From the NCBI GenBank assembly GCA_904398655.1, contig CAJFPF010000018.1:1-50315 (forward strand): a stretch of 50,315 bases of DNA, read 5' to 3'. Below, in pieces: positions 16,991-24,549 of the stretch. The notes below the pieces were generated by a model that saw only the letters and a program-made list of their open reading frames with translations, was not told the DNA's origin and did not search any database. The position numbers and the translations under genes were made by a program. Numbering within the stretch: the first letter of the stretch is position 1; the number at the start of each line of letters is the position of its first letter. The DNA is from an uncultured Anaerotruncus sp. (GTDB lineage Bacteria; Bacillota; Clostridia; Oscillospirales; Ruminococcaceae).

Positions 16991-17209
16991 ACAAAGGAAT
17001 TTGAGCTGCTCCTGTTTCTGCTGCGGAACCCGGATATGGTGTTCAGCAGGGAGACCCTGTATGAACGCATCTGGGGGATGGATGCCATGGGCGACAATGC
17101 CACCGTTGCGGTGCATATCAACCGCTTACGGGAAAAAATTGAAAAGGACCCGTCCAACCCGCACTACATCCAAACCGTATGGGGGGTAGGCTACCGGCTG
17201 CGGGGATAG
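16985..17209 (+). pseudogene. Response regulator remnant (winged-helix DNA-binding tail)
   Basis: In a frame different from the preceding kinase, bases 16994-17209 encode the end of an OmpR/PhoB-type DNA-binding domain. It starts KEFELLLFLLRNPDMVFSRE, has VAVHINRLREKIEKDPSN and ends TVWGVGYRLRG at a TAG stop. The receiver domain and the start of the winged helix are missing. This is what a deletion from within a kinase gene to within an adjacent downstream regulator gene would leave. A short shared GACC/CCA-like sequence at about 16985-16993 could have been the joint. It has no start codon of its own. Confidence 0.85.
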
Positions 17210-17528
17210 GGGGGCCTTTCCCGGCGCTGAATGGGATATCTCCACGCCGCATCCCTTGGGCAACGGTTGTGGCCGCCCGAGGGATGCGGCCCTATTGCCT
17301 CCAGCCGCAAAACAGCTTCTACCGGCTCCGCTCCTGGGCTGTTCCGCCCTTTGGGAACACAATTCCCCCCCTTCCGGCGGCCCGTTCCCACTGGGCGAAA
17401 ACCCGAAAAGGCGGGGCACCGCCCTTGTTTTAAGATTTTTTTATCTCTGCGAAAAGGTCCTTTTAAACCATTTGCCTATACTGGAATTGCCTCCAGAAGG
17501 CAAATCGTTTTTAAGGGAGGTCCTATTG
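17210..17528. other. Intergenic region with strong stem-loops
   Basis: This 319-base gap has a 16-bp stem with one G-T pair (17246-17261 with 17275-17290, loop of 13) without a following T run. A terminator-like hairpin near 17408-17424 is followed by TTGTTTTAAG and T7, and probably ends transcription from the disrupted kinase locus. A weak -10 (TATACT, 17477-17482) may serve the next gene. No credible ORF was seen. Confidence 0.55.
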
Positions 17529-18134
17529 ATGCAAGCGAGTACCCACTTGAGACTGGCCCAGCATTGCTTGCAATCCCTTTCCCACTCCGGCCCCATTCGC
17601 CAGCTGGCGTTTTTGTTTGGATCCATTGAGCCAGATATCAACCTTTTGAGCTATTTCAAGGGCGCCAACCACGGGACGGGACTGCACGGGCACAACTATA
17701 CCCAGGCTCTGCTGCGGATCGACCGCCTATCCCAGCAGCTGCACACCAAAACCCATTGGGGCATCCAAGAATATTACCGCCTTGGCAAGCTGACCCATTA
17801 CGCCGCGGACGCCTTCACATTTCCCCATAACAGGCGCTTTCATGGCAGTATGCGGGCGCACATTCGCTATGAAGCGGATCTCGATGCCTGTTTTCAGGAC
17901 AGGCTGCAACGGGAAAAAACATCCATGCCCCCCTATCTGCCGATGCAAAAGGCCGATTTCCCCAGCCTGCTCCGTTGGAGGCACCAGCTATATGAACAGA
18001 CGGAGATGGGCTTGAAAAAAGATACGATCTATATTTTGGAAATTGTCCAGGCGGCAATGGACATCTTTGTCCCTGTGGACACCCCCGCCTATCTGCCAAA
18101 GGATATCCATCGATTGGGCGGTGCGCTTCGATAG
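17529..18134 (+). CDS. Zinc-dependent phospholipase C-like protein
   Basis: The 201-residue protein carries the zinc-dependent phospholipase C (PF00882-type) pattern. It shows FLFGSIEPDINLLSYFKG near residue 30, HGHNY near residue 55, LGKLTHYAADAFTFPHN near residue 85, then a His-rich FHGSMRAHIRYE. The Asp/His ligands are those that hold the catalytic zincs in the family. There is no signal peptide, unlike secreted toxins, so it is probably a cytoplasmic or membrane-associated housekeeping member. AAGGGAGG precedes ATG 17529. It is monocistronic and ends at the hairpin 18234-18278. Confidence 0.8.
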   Translation: MQASTHLRLAQHCLQSLSHSGPIRQLAFLFGSIEPDINLLSYFKGANHGTGLHGHNYTQALLRIDRLSQQLHTKTHWGIQEYYRLGKLTHYAADAFTFPHNRRFHGSMRAHIRYEADLDACFQDRLQREKTSMPPYLPMQKADFPSLLRWRHQLYEQTEMGLKKDTIYILEIVQAAMDIFVPVDTPAYLPKDIHRLGGALR

Positions 18135-18233
18135 CGGCTGCGGGATTCCCCATGCCGGCCTTTCCTCCCGTCCCATCCGGCAGCTTCCCAGCGCTTTGGG
18201 CAAAAACGCATGGATGACCCGGCCTTTACGGCC

Positions 18234-18278
18234 TATACATAAAATTCCCCGTTTGGAAAACGGGGAATTTTGTGTATA
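18234..18278. terminator. Bidirectional terminator (phospholipase / GtrA-YfhO)
   Basis: A 21-bp stem with one G-T pair (18234-18254 with 18258-18278) and a 3-base loop. AAAATT/AATTTT flank the GC core, so it can work in both directions. Confidence 0.85.
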
Positions 18279-18288
18279 GGAGCCCCCC

Positions 18289-20892
18289 CTATACCGGGGA
18301 AGATCTTGCGGAATGGCCGCGGATACACCAGATCCCAAAGGCGGACAGGGTCAACAGGGAAATCCCCATCCCAACATAAAGTCCGGGAGGTGTATACCGG
18401 AGGGAAACGGTATGGCTGCCCGCCGTCAGCGGGATTCCGCAGAACAGTTCGCCTACGGAAAGGATTTCCACAGGTTTTCCATCCAAATAGGTGCCCCAGC
18501 CCCGGTCATAGGGGATGGAGAGGAAAAGCAGGCCCGTCTGCGGAGCGTCCACCGTCCCCTGCAGAGTGCTGTCGGTATAGGACTCCACCTTTAGGGGGAA
18601 CCGGCCCAACGTCTGAACCGCCGCCTCCAGCTCCATTGGGTCATAGGCATACTGTCCCGCTCGTCCGGTGGCAGCGGAGAGAAACTGGTTTTGCACCTCC
18701 AGCGGATCGTTGCTGGCGGTATCCCAAGAGAGAAGGGATCCAGCGGTCCAATACCCTACCGGGAGCGCATCTGGATTTTCCACGATCTCATAATTTCTGG
18801 AAATTTCATATCGAACCCCCAAGATGTCATCCGCCAAGGCGCTGCCCCCATCGCATTGAATCTTGTTGGCGCCTCCTTGAAATCCGAACCCCTCCAACCC
18901 CCAGGCGGTATCGGCCGAAAATGTGGAGGAAAAAAAGGAAATCCCCTTGATTCCCATCATGGCGGGCATATTCCGGATGGGCGCAGAGGGCATATCCATC
19001 CGATAGAACCCCTCATCCCTGTGCAGGAGGGGGAACTCCTTGCCAACCTGCTGACTATAGAGGTAGTAGGAGCGCCCCGCAGTCCCATTTTGGAAGACAC
19101 CGATGGCCCCCGACACCGCAATCTCCATACAACAGACGACGCAGAGGAATCCGCCTGCGCGGCGGGTGGAGATCCAGCCAAACCGCCAACGGCACAGGAC
19201 CGCCCCATAGATGGCCAACAGCACGCTGGATCCCAGATATACATACCATCCGCCTGCGAGTTTCCCCTGCAGCAGCCAACAGAGCAGCACCCATACCGGG
19301 CCGCAGGCCGCCAGAATCCACACCCGGACTGCCGGGACGCGCCGGAGAAGGTGCAGGGCGTCAAAGCCCATTTGGAGGAGCAAAAAATGATATAGAAATG
19401 TAAAGCGATTTGGAAACCCGTGGGGCAGATGCAGCCCATGCCAGAGATAGTTCAAAAGGCCGATATTCATGCTCATCAGCAGCAGGCCGGCCAACAGCCC
19501 CTTCCAGACCCGGCGGCGCAGGGGGATTTGCGGGTTGAGCAGATAGAGCGGGGCGAGCAGGAGCGGCAGCAATCCGGAATAGAGGTTCACATCCCCCTTG
19601 AATCCAGAGGTGCGGATCGGCTGTGTAAACGCAAATTGGCGGGCAAACAGGTCAAACCAGTTCCCATAGGTGGAAAGCTGGGTGGGAAACGGCTCTCCGC
19701 CCGCTTGGGACTGTAGAATGCAGAGCAGCGCCGGCACCAGCAGCACCGCCGCCATTCCGCCCGCCAACAGGCTGGAGCCAAGAAAGCGGCGAAAGAGCCG
19801 GGGGAACTGCCGGATAACCGGTCCCGGGCGCCCAAAAGCAGTGCAGAGAAAATAAAGGCAGCAGAAGATGCAGACCTGCATGCCAATATAAAAATTGCTG
19901 AAGATGGAAAAGAAGAGGAAGGCCGTATAAAGGATGCCGCTTCGGCCCTGAACCAGGTTTTCCAAGCCGTACGCCACCAACGGCAAAAGATAGACACAGT
20001 CCAGCCACATCAGGTTGCTGTTATAACCGACAACGAAGGCGCAGAGGGCATAGGCCGTGGAAAAAATGAGGTTCCGCCAATCCGAGGGGTTCCCCCGGCG
20101 GCCCAAATACCAGGCAAATATGCCTCCGCACAACCCCACCTTCAGGAGAATCAACAGTGTGACCGACTCATTCAGCATCCTCTCTGGCAGCAGGAGAACC
20201 AGCAGGTTGAGCGGGCTGGCCAGATAGTAGGCAAACAGGGCAAAAAAATTGTAGCCAAGCCCCCCGTTCCAGGAGAACAGCAGGTCCGTGCCGGCATGCA
20301 CTTTGCGGTATAGCTCCGCGAAAAACGGCAGATATTGGTGTACCCCGTCAATCACCAGCATGGGCCGGTCGCCAAATGGATAGATGCCCGCAAAAGCGGC
20401 GCCAACCTCCATGCTGAGGATGGGCAGCAGCACAGCCGCCACAAGGACGCCCCTGCCTTTTCCAGATCGCAGGCGTTTGCGCGCCAGTTCCCGTGCTGTC
20501 CATGAAAATGCCCAATATTTGCTGGAAAAATAGTTGGCGATGAATACGCCCCCCTGCGCCAAAGCCTTCGCCAGGTAGGGTTCCATCCGCAGCAGGCTGG
20601 ATAGCACAGATACCGTCGCTATCTCCAGCCCCATCCCCAGACCCCGCGTCCCTACAAATGAGGCGAATTCCGACGCAGCTTGGGCCCCCTTTGCAGAGGA
20701 ACAAAAGACAAACCGCCGGTTGACCAGATAGGCAAATAGGATTGCCAATAGAACCGATCCCAGGTTGGCCTCATGGATCCCCCATCCCCACAGATTGTGA
20801 AACAAAACAAACAGAAGGAAACTGAGCAGGGTGGTGCAGCCGCCCCAAAAGCAATATCGGACCTCCTGCCTTTCAAAAGCCAACACACGCAT
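18289..20892 (-). CDS. GtrA-YfhO fusion: polyprenyl-sugar flippase plus GT-C transferase
   Basis: The 867-residue protein has two parts. Residues 1-140 are a GtrA domain with four helices (FERQEVRYCFWGGCTTLLSF, AYLVNRRFVF, FIANYFSSKYWAF). GtrA proteins flip undecaprenyl-phosphate-linked sugars. From about residue 150 it is a YfhO-family GT-C membrane protein (GIYPFGDRPMLVIDGVHQY, SWNGGLGYNFFALFAYYLAS), ending in a soluble beta-rich domain and one last helix. In Bacillus and Listeria YfhO and GtrA-type proteins act with a CsbB-like GT2 to glycosylate lipoteichoic acid, usually from separate genes. Its start overlaps the end of the GT2 gene by 20 bp, so the pair is co-translated. Confidence 0.88.
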   Translation of the reverse strand: MRVLAFERQEVRYCFWGGCTTLLSFLLFVLFHNLWGWGIHEANLGSVLLAILFAYLVNRRFVFCSSAKGAQAASEFASFVGTRGLGMGLEIATVSVLSSLLRMEPYLAKALAQGGVFIANYFSSKYWAFSWTARELARKRLRSGKGRGVLVAAVLLPILSMEVGAAFAGIYPFGDRPMLVIDGVHQYLPFFAELYRKVHAGTDLLFSWNGGLGYNFFALFAYYLASPLNLLVLLLPERMLNESVTLLILLKVGLCGGIFAWYLGRRGNPSDWRNLIFSTAYALCAFVVGYNSNLMWLDCVYLLPLVAYGLENLVQGRSGILYTAFLFFSIFSNFYIGMQVCIFCCLYFLCTAFGRPGPVIRQFPRLFRRFLGSSLLAGGMAAVLLVPALLCILQSQAGGEPFPTQLSTYGNWFDLFARQFAFTQPIRTSGFKGDVNLYSGLLPLLLAPLYLLNPQIPLRRRVWKGLLAGLLLMSMNIGLLNYLWHGLHLPHGFPNRFTFLYHFLLLQMGFDALHLLRRVPAVRVWILAACGPVWVLLCWLLQGKLAGGWYVYLGSSVLLAIYGAVLCRWRFGWISTRRAGGFLCVVCCMEIAVSGAIGVFQNGTAGRSYYLYSQQVGKEFPLLHRDEGFYRMDMPSAPIRNMPAMMGIKGISFFSSTFSADTAWGLEGFGFQGGANKIQCDGGSALADDILGVRYEISRNYEIVENPDALPVGYWTAGSLLSWDTASNDPLEVQNQFLSAATGRAGQYAYDPMELEAAVQTLGRFPLKVESYTDSTLQGTVDAPQTGLLFLSIPYDRGWGTYLDGKPVEILSVGELFCGIPLTAGSHTVSLRYTPPGLYVGMGISLLTLSAFGIWCIRGHSARSSPV

Positions 20893-21838
20893 GGGGAATC
20901 TCCTCCTCTCTGCCGGCGGATACCGTCTCTAGATTGCGGGTCTCTTGAACGATGTAGAGCGGGCGGCGCTTTTCTTCCCGCTGGATATCACCGATGTATT
21001 CCCCAATGATCCCGAGCAGAAAAATTTGGATGGAAAACAGGAAACAGAAGAAGCAGGCCCACGGGATCCAACCGGGGGCGCGGCCAAAAACAGCGGATGC
21101 TGCGCAACACAGCCCGGCCAACAGCGCCCCGCCCCCGGCCGCAAACCCCAGATGCAGCGGCGTATGGGAAAAGCTGATACAGGCCTGGAGCGCCAGGGCG
21201 CATAGCCGGGCAAAGGAATATTTGCTCTTGCCCGCGAAACGGCCGGGGGATCGATAGGGGACGCAGGCGCGGGAAAAACCCACCTGTTGAATAAAGCCGC
21301 GCAGGTAACGCCCCTGTTCCCGGTAGCTGTTCCGCATGAGATCGGCCACCCGCCGGGTAATCCCAAAGAAATCAGATGCCCCCTCCTGGAAACGCATGGC
21401 GGAAAGGCGGTTTAAAAATTTATAAAAAAGCCGGGAACAGGCCCGTTTCGCGGGGCTTCGGCAGGGGTTTTCCGTACATCGGGTCACCACCACATCCGCC
21501 CCCCGCTCCATAGCCTCCAAAATGCGGGGGATGGTTTCTGGCGGCTTTTCCAGATCGGCGTCGATGCAGACCAGGTAATCCCCCGACGCATAATCAATCC
21601 CGGCCAGCATGGCGGCCTCATGGCCAAAATTGCGGGAAAATCGAATGACCTTGACACGGGGGTCCAGCGCCGCAAAGGATTTCAGCAGGCTGTCCGAGCG
21701 GTCGCTGCTGCCATCGTTGACAAACAGCAGTTCATAGGGGGCGCCGATGTTTTCCAAAACGTCGATCATGCGGTCAAAAAACGCGTTTAAGATCTCCTGC
21801 TCGTTATAGACAGAGACAATGACAGATACCTTCTTCAT
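20873..21838 (-). CDS. GT2 polyprenyl-phosphate glycosyltransferase (GtrB/CsbB-like)
   Basis: The 321-residue protein has an N-terminal GT2 (DPM1/GtrB-like) domain. Motifs are VSVIVSVYNEQEIL, LLFVNDGSSDRSD, FSRNFGHEAAMLAGIDYA and the DxD region CIDADLEKPPE near residue 90. Two C-terminal membrane helices (about 215-290) and the closing EYIGDIQREEKRRPLY follow. It would load a sugar on undecaprenyl phosphate for flipping by the fused GtrA and transfer by YfhO. ATG 21838 is chosen for AAGGAG nine bases upstream over ATG 21874. Its promoter carries the ATTCTCAT repeats. Confidence 0.92.
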   Translation of the reverse strand: MKKVSVIVSVYNEQEILNAFFDRMIDVLENIGAPYELLFVNDGSSDRSDSLLKSFAALDPRVKVIRFSRNFGHEAAMLAGIDYASGDYLVCIDADLEKPPETIPRILEAMERGADVVVTRCTENPCRSPAKRACSRLFYKFLNRLSAMRFQEGASDFFGITRRVADLMRNSYREQGRYLRGFIQQVGFSRACVPYRSPGRFAGKSKYSFARLCALALQACISFSHTPLHLGFAAGGGALLAGLCCAASAVFGRAPGWIPWACFFCFLFSIQIFLLGIIGEYIGDIQREEKRRPLYIVQETRNLETVSAGREEEIPHACVGF

Positions 21839-21869
21839 AGGGGATTGCTCCTTCCGGTTGAATGCTTCC

Positions 21870-21904
21870 ATCATAGGAGCGGAAAATGAGAATTGGATGA
21901 GATT
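21870..21904 (-). promoter_or_regulatory. Regulated promoter of the GT2/GtrA-YfhO operon with ATTCTCAT repeats
   Basis: On the minus strand AATCTCAT (21897-21904) and ATTCTCAT (21886-21893) lie exactly 11 bp apart. The second ends 10 bp before a TATGAT -10 box (21870-21875). The -35 region is covered by the repeats and is poor, as expected for a promoter that needs an OmpR-type activator. Confidence 0.7.
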
Positions 21905-21928
21905 TTGTGTTCAAAATTTGTTTTCATT

Positions 21929-21963
21929 TTTCTCATGGGATTCTCAGGAAAAAGCGGTATCTT
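21929..21963 (+). promoter_or_regulatory. Putative autoregulated promoter of the response regulator/kinase pair
   Basis: TTTCTCAT (21929-21936) and ATTCTCAG (21940-21947) are 11 bp apart. The second ends 10 bp before TATCTT (21958-21963), the same geometry as the other two promoters of this locus. Transcription would give a leader of about 310 nt before the regulator start at 22285. Confidence 0.55.
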
Positions 21964-22027
21964 TAGGGAGCCAGGATCCCACAGGGATTTGGCGGAATTT
22001 TTTCACTCCTCTTAAATATCTCTCCAC

Positions 22028-22067
22028 AGGACAAGCGGGATTCCCCCAGGGAAATCCCGCTTGTCCT
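22028..22067 (+). other. Stable hairpin in the regulator leader
   Basis: AGGACAAGCGGGATT (22028-22042) pairs perfectly over 15 bp with 22053-22067. No T run follows, so it is not a standard terminator. An AT stem (GTTTAAAAA near 22090 with TTTTTAAAC near 22125) followed by T7 lies further down and could act as an attenuator. Confidence 0.5.
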
Positions 22068-22284
22068 GCTATAGCAGCCAAATAGTTGAGTTTAAAAACA
22101 GTTTCAAAATTCCCCCGCAATTTTTTTAAACCCTTTTTTTAATATGGGGAATAGCGTGGTCGTTTTCCGATGCTACCTCCCGGGTGTTCTGCCCCCACCA
22201 TTGGCGGCGCCCTGGAAACATCGCCTCCTTTTCCCCTTCGCAATCTACCCCCATTCCCATTGAGTTAAGAGAGAGGTGACCGAT

Positions 22285-22962
22285 ATGAGAATCCTTGTGG
22301 TGGAGGATGACAAGTCCCTGCACCGGATTATTTCCAAACGGCTGCACGAGGAGGGCTATACCGTGGACGACTGTTATGATGGAGAGGAGGGGCTTGCCTA
22401 TGCGCAAGCAACTTCCTACGACTGTATTATCCTGGATCTCATGCTGCCCAAATTGGGAGGGCTGGACCTTTTAAAACGCATCCGGGGGGAGGGCAACCAG
22501 GCCAGCGTGTTGATTTTGACTGCCCGCGACTCTGTCGAGGACCGGGTGATGGGGTTGGACATGGGCGCGGATGACTATCTTGTAAAGCCGTTTGCCTTTG
22601 ATGAACTGCTGGCGCGGGTGCGCTCCATGATCCGGCGCCAGAGCGACCGGAAGGACCCCATCCTCACCCTTGCGGACCTGCGGATGGACTGCGCCACCCA
22701 CGAGGTCACACGCGGGGACCAAAAATTGAACCTCACCATCAAGGAGTACGCGCTTTTGGAATACCTTCTGCGCAACAAGGGGCACACGGTGACCCATTCG
22801 CAGATTTCTGACCATGTGTGGAACTACGACTTTGACTATGACTCCAACATCGTAAACGTCTATATCCGCTACCTGCGGCACAAGGTGGACCGGGATTTCC
22901 CAAAAAAGCTGATCCATACGGTCCGAGGGTTCGGATATATGATGCGGGAAGAGGATGAGTAG
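22285..22962 (+). CDS. OmpR/PhoB-family response regulator
   Basis: The 225-residue protein has a complete receiver domain with the acidic pocket E7-D8-D9, the phosphoacceptor D51 in IILDLMLP, T in ILTAR and K in DDYLVKPF. It is followed by an OmpR-type winged helix (about 130-222) with LTIKEYALLEYLLRNKG and ending HTVRGFGYMMREE. The start is ATG 22285 with GAGAGGTGA upstream rather than GTG 22276. The kinase start overlaps its last 8 bases. It is the natural candidate to bind the 11-bp ATTCTCAT repeats found in front of its own gene, the GT2 operon and the surface protein gene. Confidence 0.93.
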   Translation: MRILVVEDDKSLHRIISKRLHEEGYTVDDCYDGEEGLAYAQATSYDCIILDLMLPKLGGLDLLKRIRGEGNQASVLILTARDSVEDRVMGLDMGADDYLVKPFAFDELLARVRSMIRRQSDRKDPILTLADLRMDCATHEVTRGDQKLNLTIKEYALLEYLLRNKGHTVTHSQISDHVWNYDFDYDSNIVNVYIRYLRHKVDRDFPKKLIHTVRGFGYMMREEDE

Positions 22963-24323
22963 CCGGTGGAAGCGGATGCCCATCCGTTTCAAAATGGTCC
23001 TGTGGCATCTGCTGCTCACAGCGCTCCTGCTTGGCGTCTCCATCCCCATCCTCTACCAGATGATCCACACCTCCCTCTACAGCAATCTGCAGGCGCAGCT
23101 GGAGGCCTCCATGACACAGGTTATCGCTGCCATTGAACTTGAGGGCCCGGGAGAGGTGGTCTGGGATGCCGAACATTTGCTCTCCCACAACACCATGGCG
23201 GTGGTCATGGAAAAAAAATGGGAACCCGCTTTTTGGCAATACAAACATGGACTGGGTGGAACAAAAGCCGTTCTATCCCGGCCAGACCCGCTGTGTGGAC
23301 ACGCCGGACGGCCGGTGGATGGTATTGGATGAGGAAATTCAAAGCGAAGGGCAGCCAGTGGCTTACGCGCGGGTATGCGCCGCCTTGGAGCCCTTGGAAA
23401 ATTCCCTTGCCGGCATCCGTTTGGGGATCCTCCTGGCGGCGCCCGCCTATGTGGCGGTGGCCATCTTTGGGAGCTATCTCATTGTGAAAAAGACGCTCAA
23501 ACCGATTTCCTTTATCATCGCCACCGCCCAGAGCATTGAAGGGGGCGATCTCTCCCGCCGTATCAACGGCGTGGAGAGCGCCGATGAGGTGGGGGAACTG
23601 GCCGGCACCTTCAATGAGATGCTGGAGCGTCTGGAGACTGCTTTTCGGCGGGAAAAGCAGTTCGCCTCGGACGCCTCCCATGAACTTCGCACCCCAGTTG
23701 CGGTGATTTCCGCCTGTGTGGAGGATATTTTGGAGCATCCGGAAAATCTGGACCCGGAACTGCGGCGGTCAGCGGAGGAAATCCACACTGAATCGCGCCG
23801 GATGAATGCCATCATCACCCAGCTGTTGATGCTGACAAGAGGCTATGAGGGGCAGTATCACCTGGAGTGGGAACAGTTGGACCTGGGGGATGTCATCGAG
23901 AGTGTGCAGGAACAGATGGAGGGGTATGCCGCCGAGGCGGGCATCTCCCTATCCTCCCAGGTGCCCGCGCCCATCCAGCTGTTTGGCGATCAGAGCCTGT
24001 TGACACAGATGCTGCTGAATTTGGTGGAAAACGGGATCAAATATGGGAAGCCGGGCGGCTTTGTACAGATCAGCGCCCGTCAGGAGGGAGCGGAGGCCGT
24101 CCTGGTTGTGGAGGACAATGGCATTGGCATCCCCCCGGATGAACATCCTCTGGTGTTCGAGCGGTTCTACCGGGCTGATCGGGCGCGCGACCGCAGCGGC
24201 AGCGGTCTGGGGCTCTCCATTGTAAAATGGATTGTGCAGGAGCATCACGGCAAAATTTCCCTGAAAAGCGAACCTAAGCACGGAAGCGCCTTTGAGATCC
24301 GCCTCCCCATCGGGCAGGCATAG
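22955..24323 (+). pseudogene. Sensor histidine kinase with frameshift at an A8 tract
   Basis: The reading frame from ATG 22955 gives the first membrane helix and sensor domain, then goes wrong at eight A residues (23211-23218). Removing one A would give EKNGNPLFGNTN and an unbroken kinase of 455 residues. The second part holds a membrane helix, a HAMP domain (LKPISFIIATAQSIEGGDLS), HisKA (DASHELRTPVAVI) and HATPase_c motifs NLVENGIKYGKPGG, DNGIGIP and GSGLGLSIVKWI. It may be a true mutation, a sequencing error in the homopolymer, or a gene expressed by slippage at A8. Everything except one base looks functional. Confidence 0.85.
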
Positions 24324-24330
24324 GCAGGAA

Positions 24331-24373
24331 GGCGGGGAACCACCCTTTTTGAGGGATGGCTCCCCGCCTTCCT
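24331..24373 (+). terminator. Long hairpin after the kinase gene
   Basis: GAAGGCGGGGA near 24331 pairs with TCCCCGCCTTC near 24371, with CCACCC/GGGATGG partly extending the stem. No T run follows the stem, although T5 is in the loop. It probably limits read-through into the surface protein gene. Confidence 0.5.
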
Positions 24374-24401
24374 ATCGATCGGCCCCCTTGCAGGGGCTGC
24401 C

Positions 24402-24469
24402 TCTCTCATCCAATTCTTATCAAATTCTCATGAAGCTGTTATGGGATTCTCATACACAAAAACTATACT
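24402..24469 (+). promoter_or_regulatory. Promoter of the surface protein gene with five phased ATTCTCAT repeats
   Basis: Five 8-bp units start at 24402, 24413, 24424, 24435 and 24446, exactly 11 bp apart: TCTCTCAT, ATTCTTAT, ATTCTCAT, GCTGTTAT, ATTCTCAT. The last ends 10 bp before TATACT (24464-24469). There is no good -35 box, which suggests activator dependence. Confidence 0.72.
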
Positions 24470-24549
24470 AAAAACACACAGAGAGATTCCGGAAAAGATT
24501 TGGAACCCTGTGAGATAGAAACTGAGGAATCAAACAGGAGGTATCTACC

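Larger units (their letters stand above)
21839..22284. other. Intergenic region between the glycosylation operon and the two-component genes
   Basis: This 446-base gap holds the two divergent repeat-containing promoters (21870-21904 minus, 21929-21963 plus), a 15-bp hairpin (22028-22067) and an AT-rich stem (about 22090-22140). No ORF is credible here. Confidence 0.6.

Noticed and set aside
23133..23332. Independent gene starting at 23133 or ending at 23332
   Set aside because: These are the two halves of one frameshifted histidine kinase, not separate genes.
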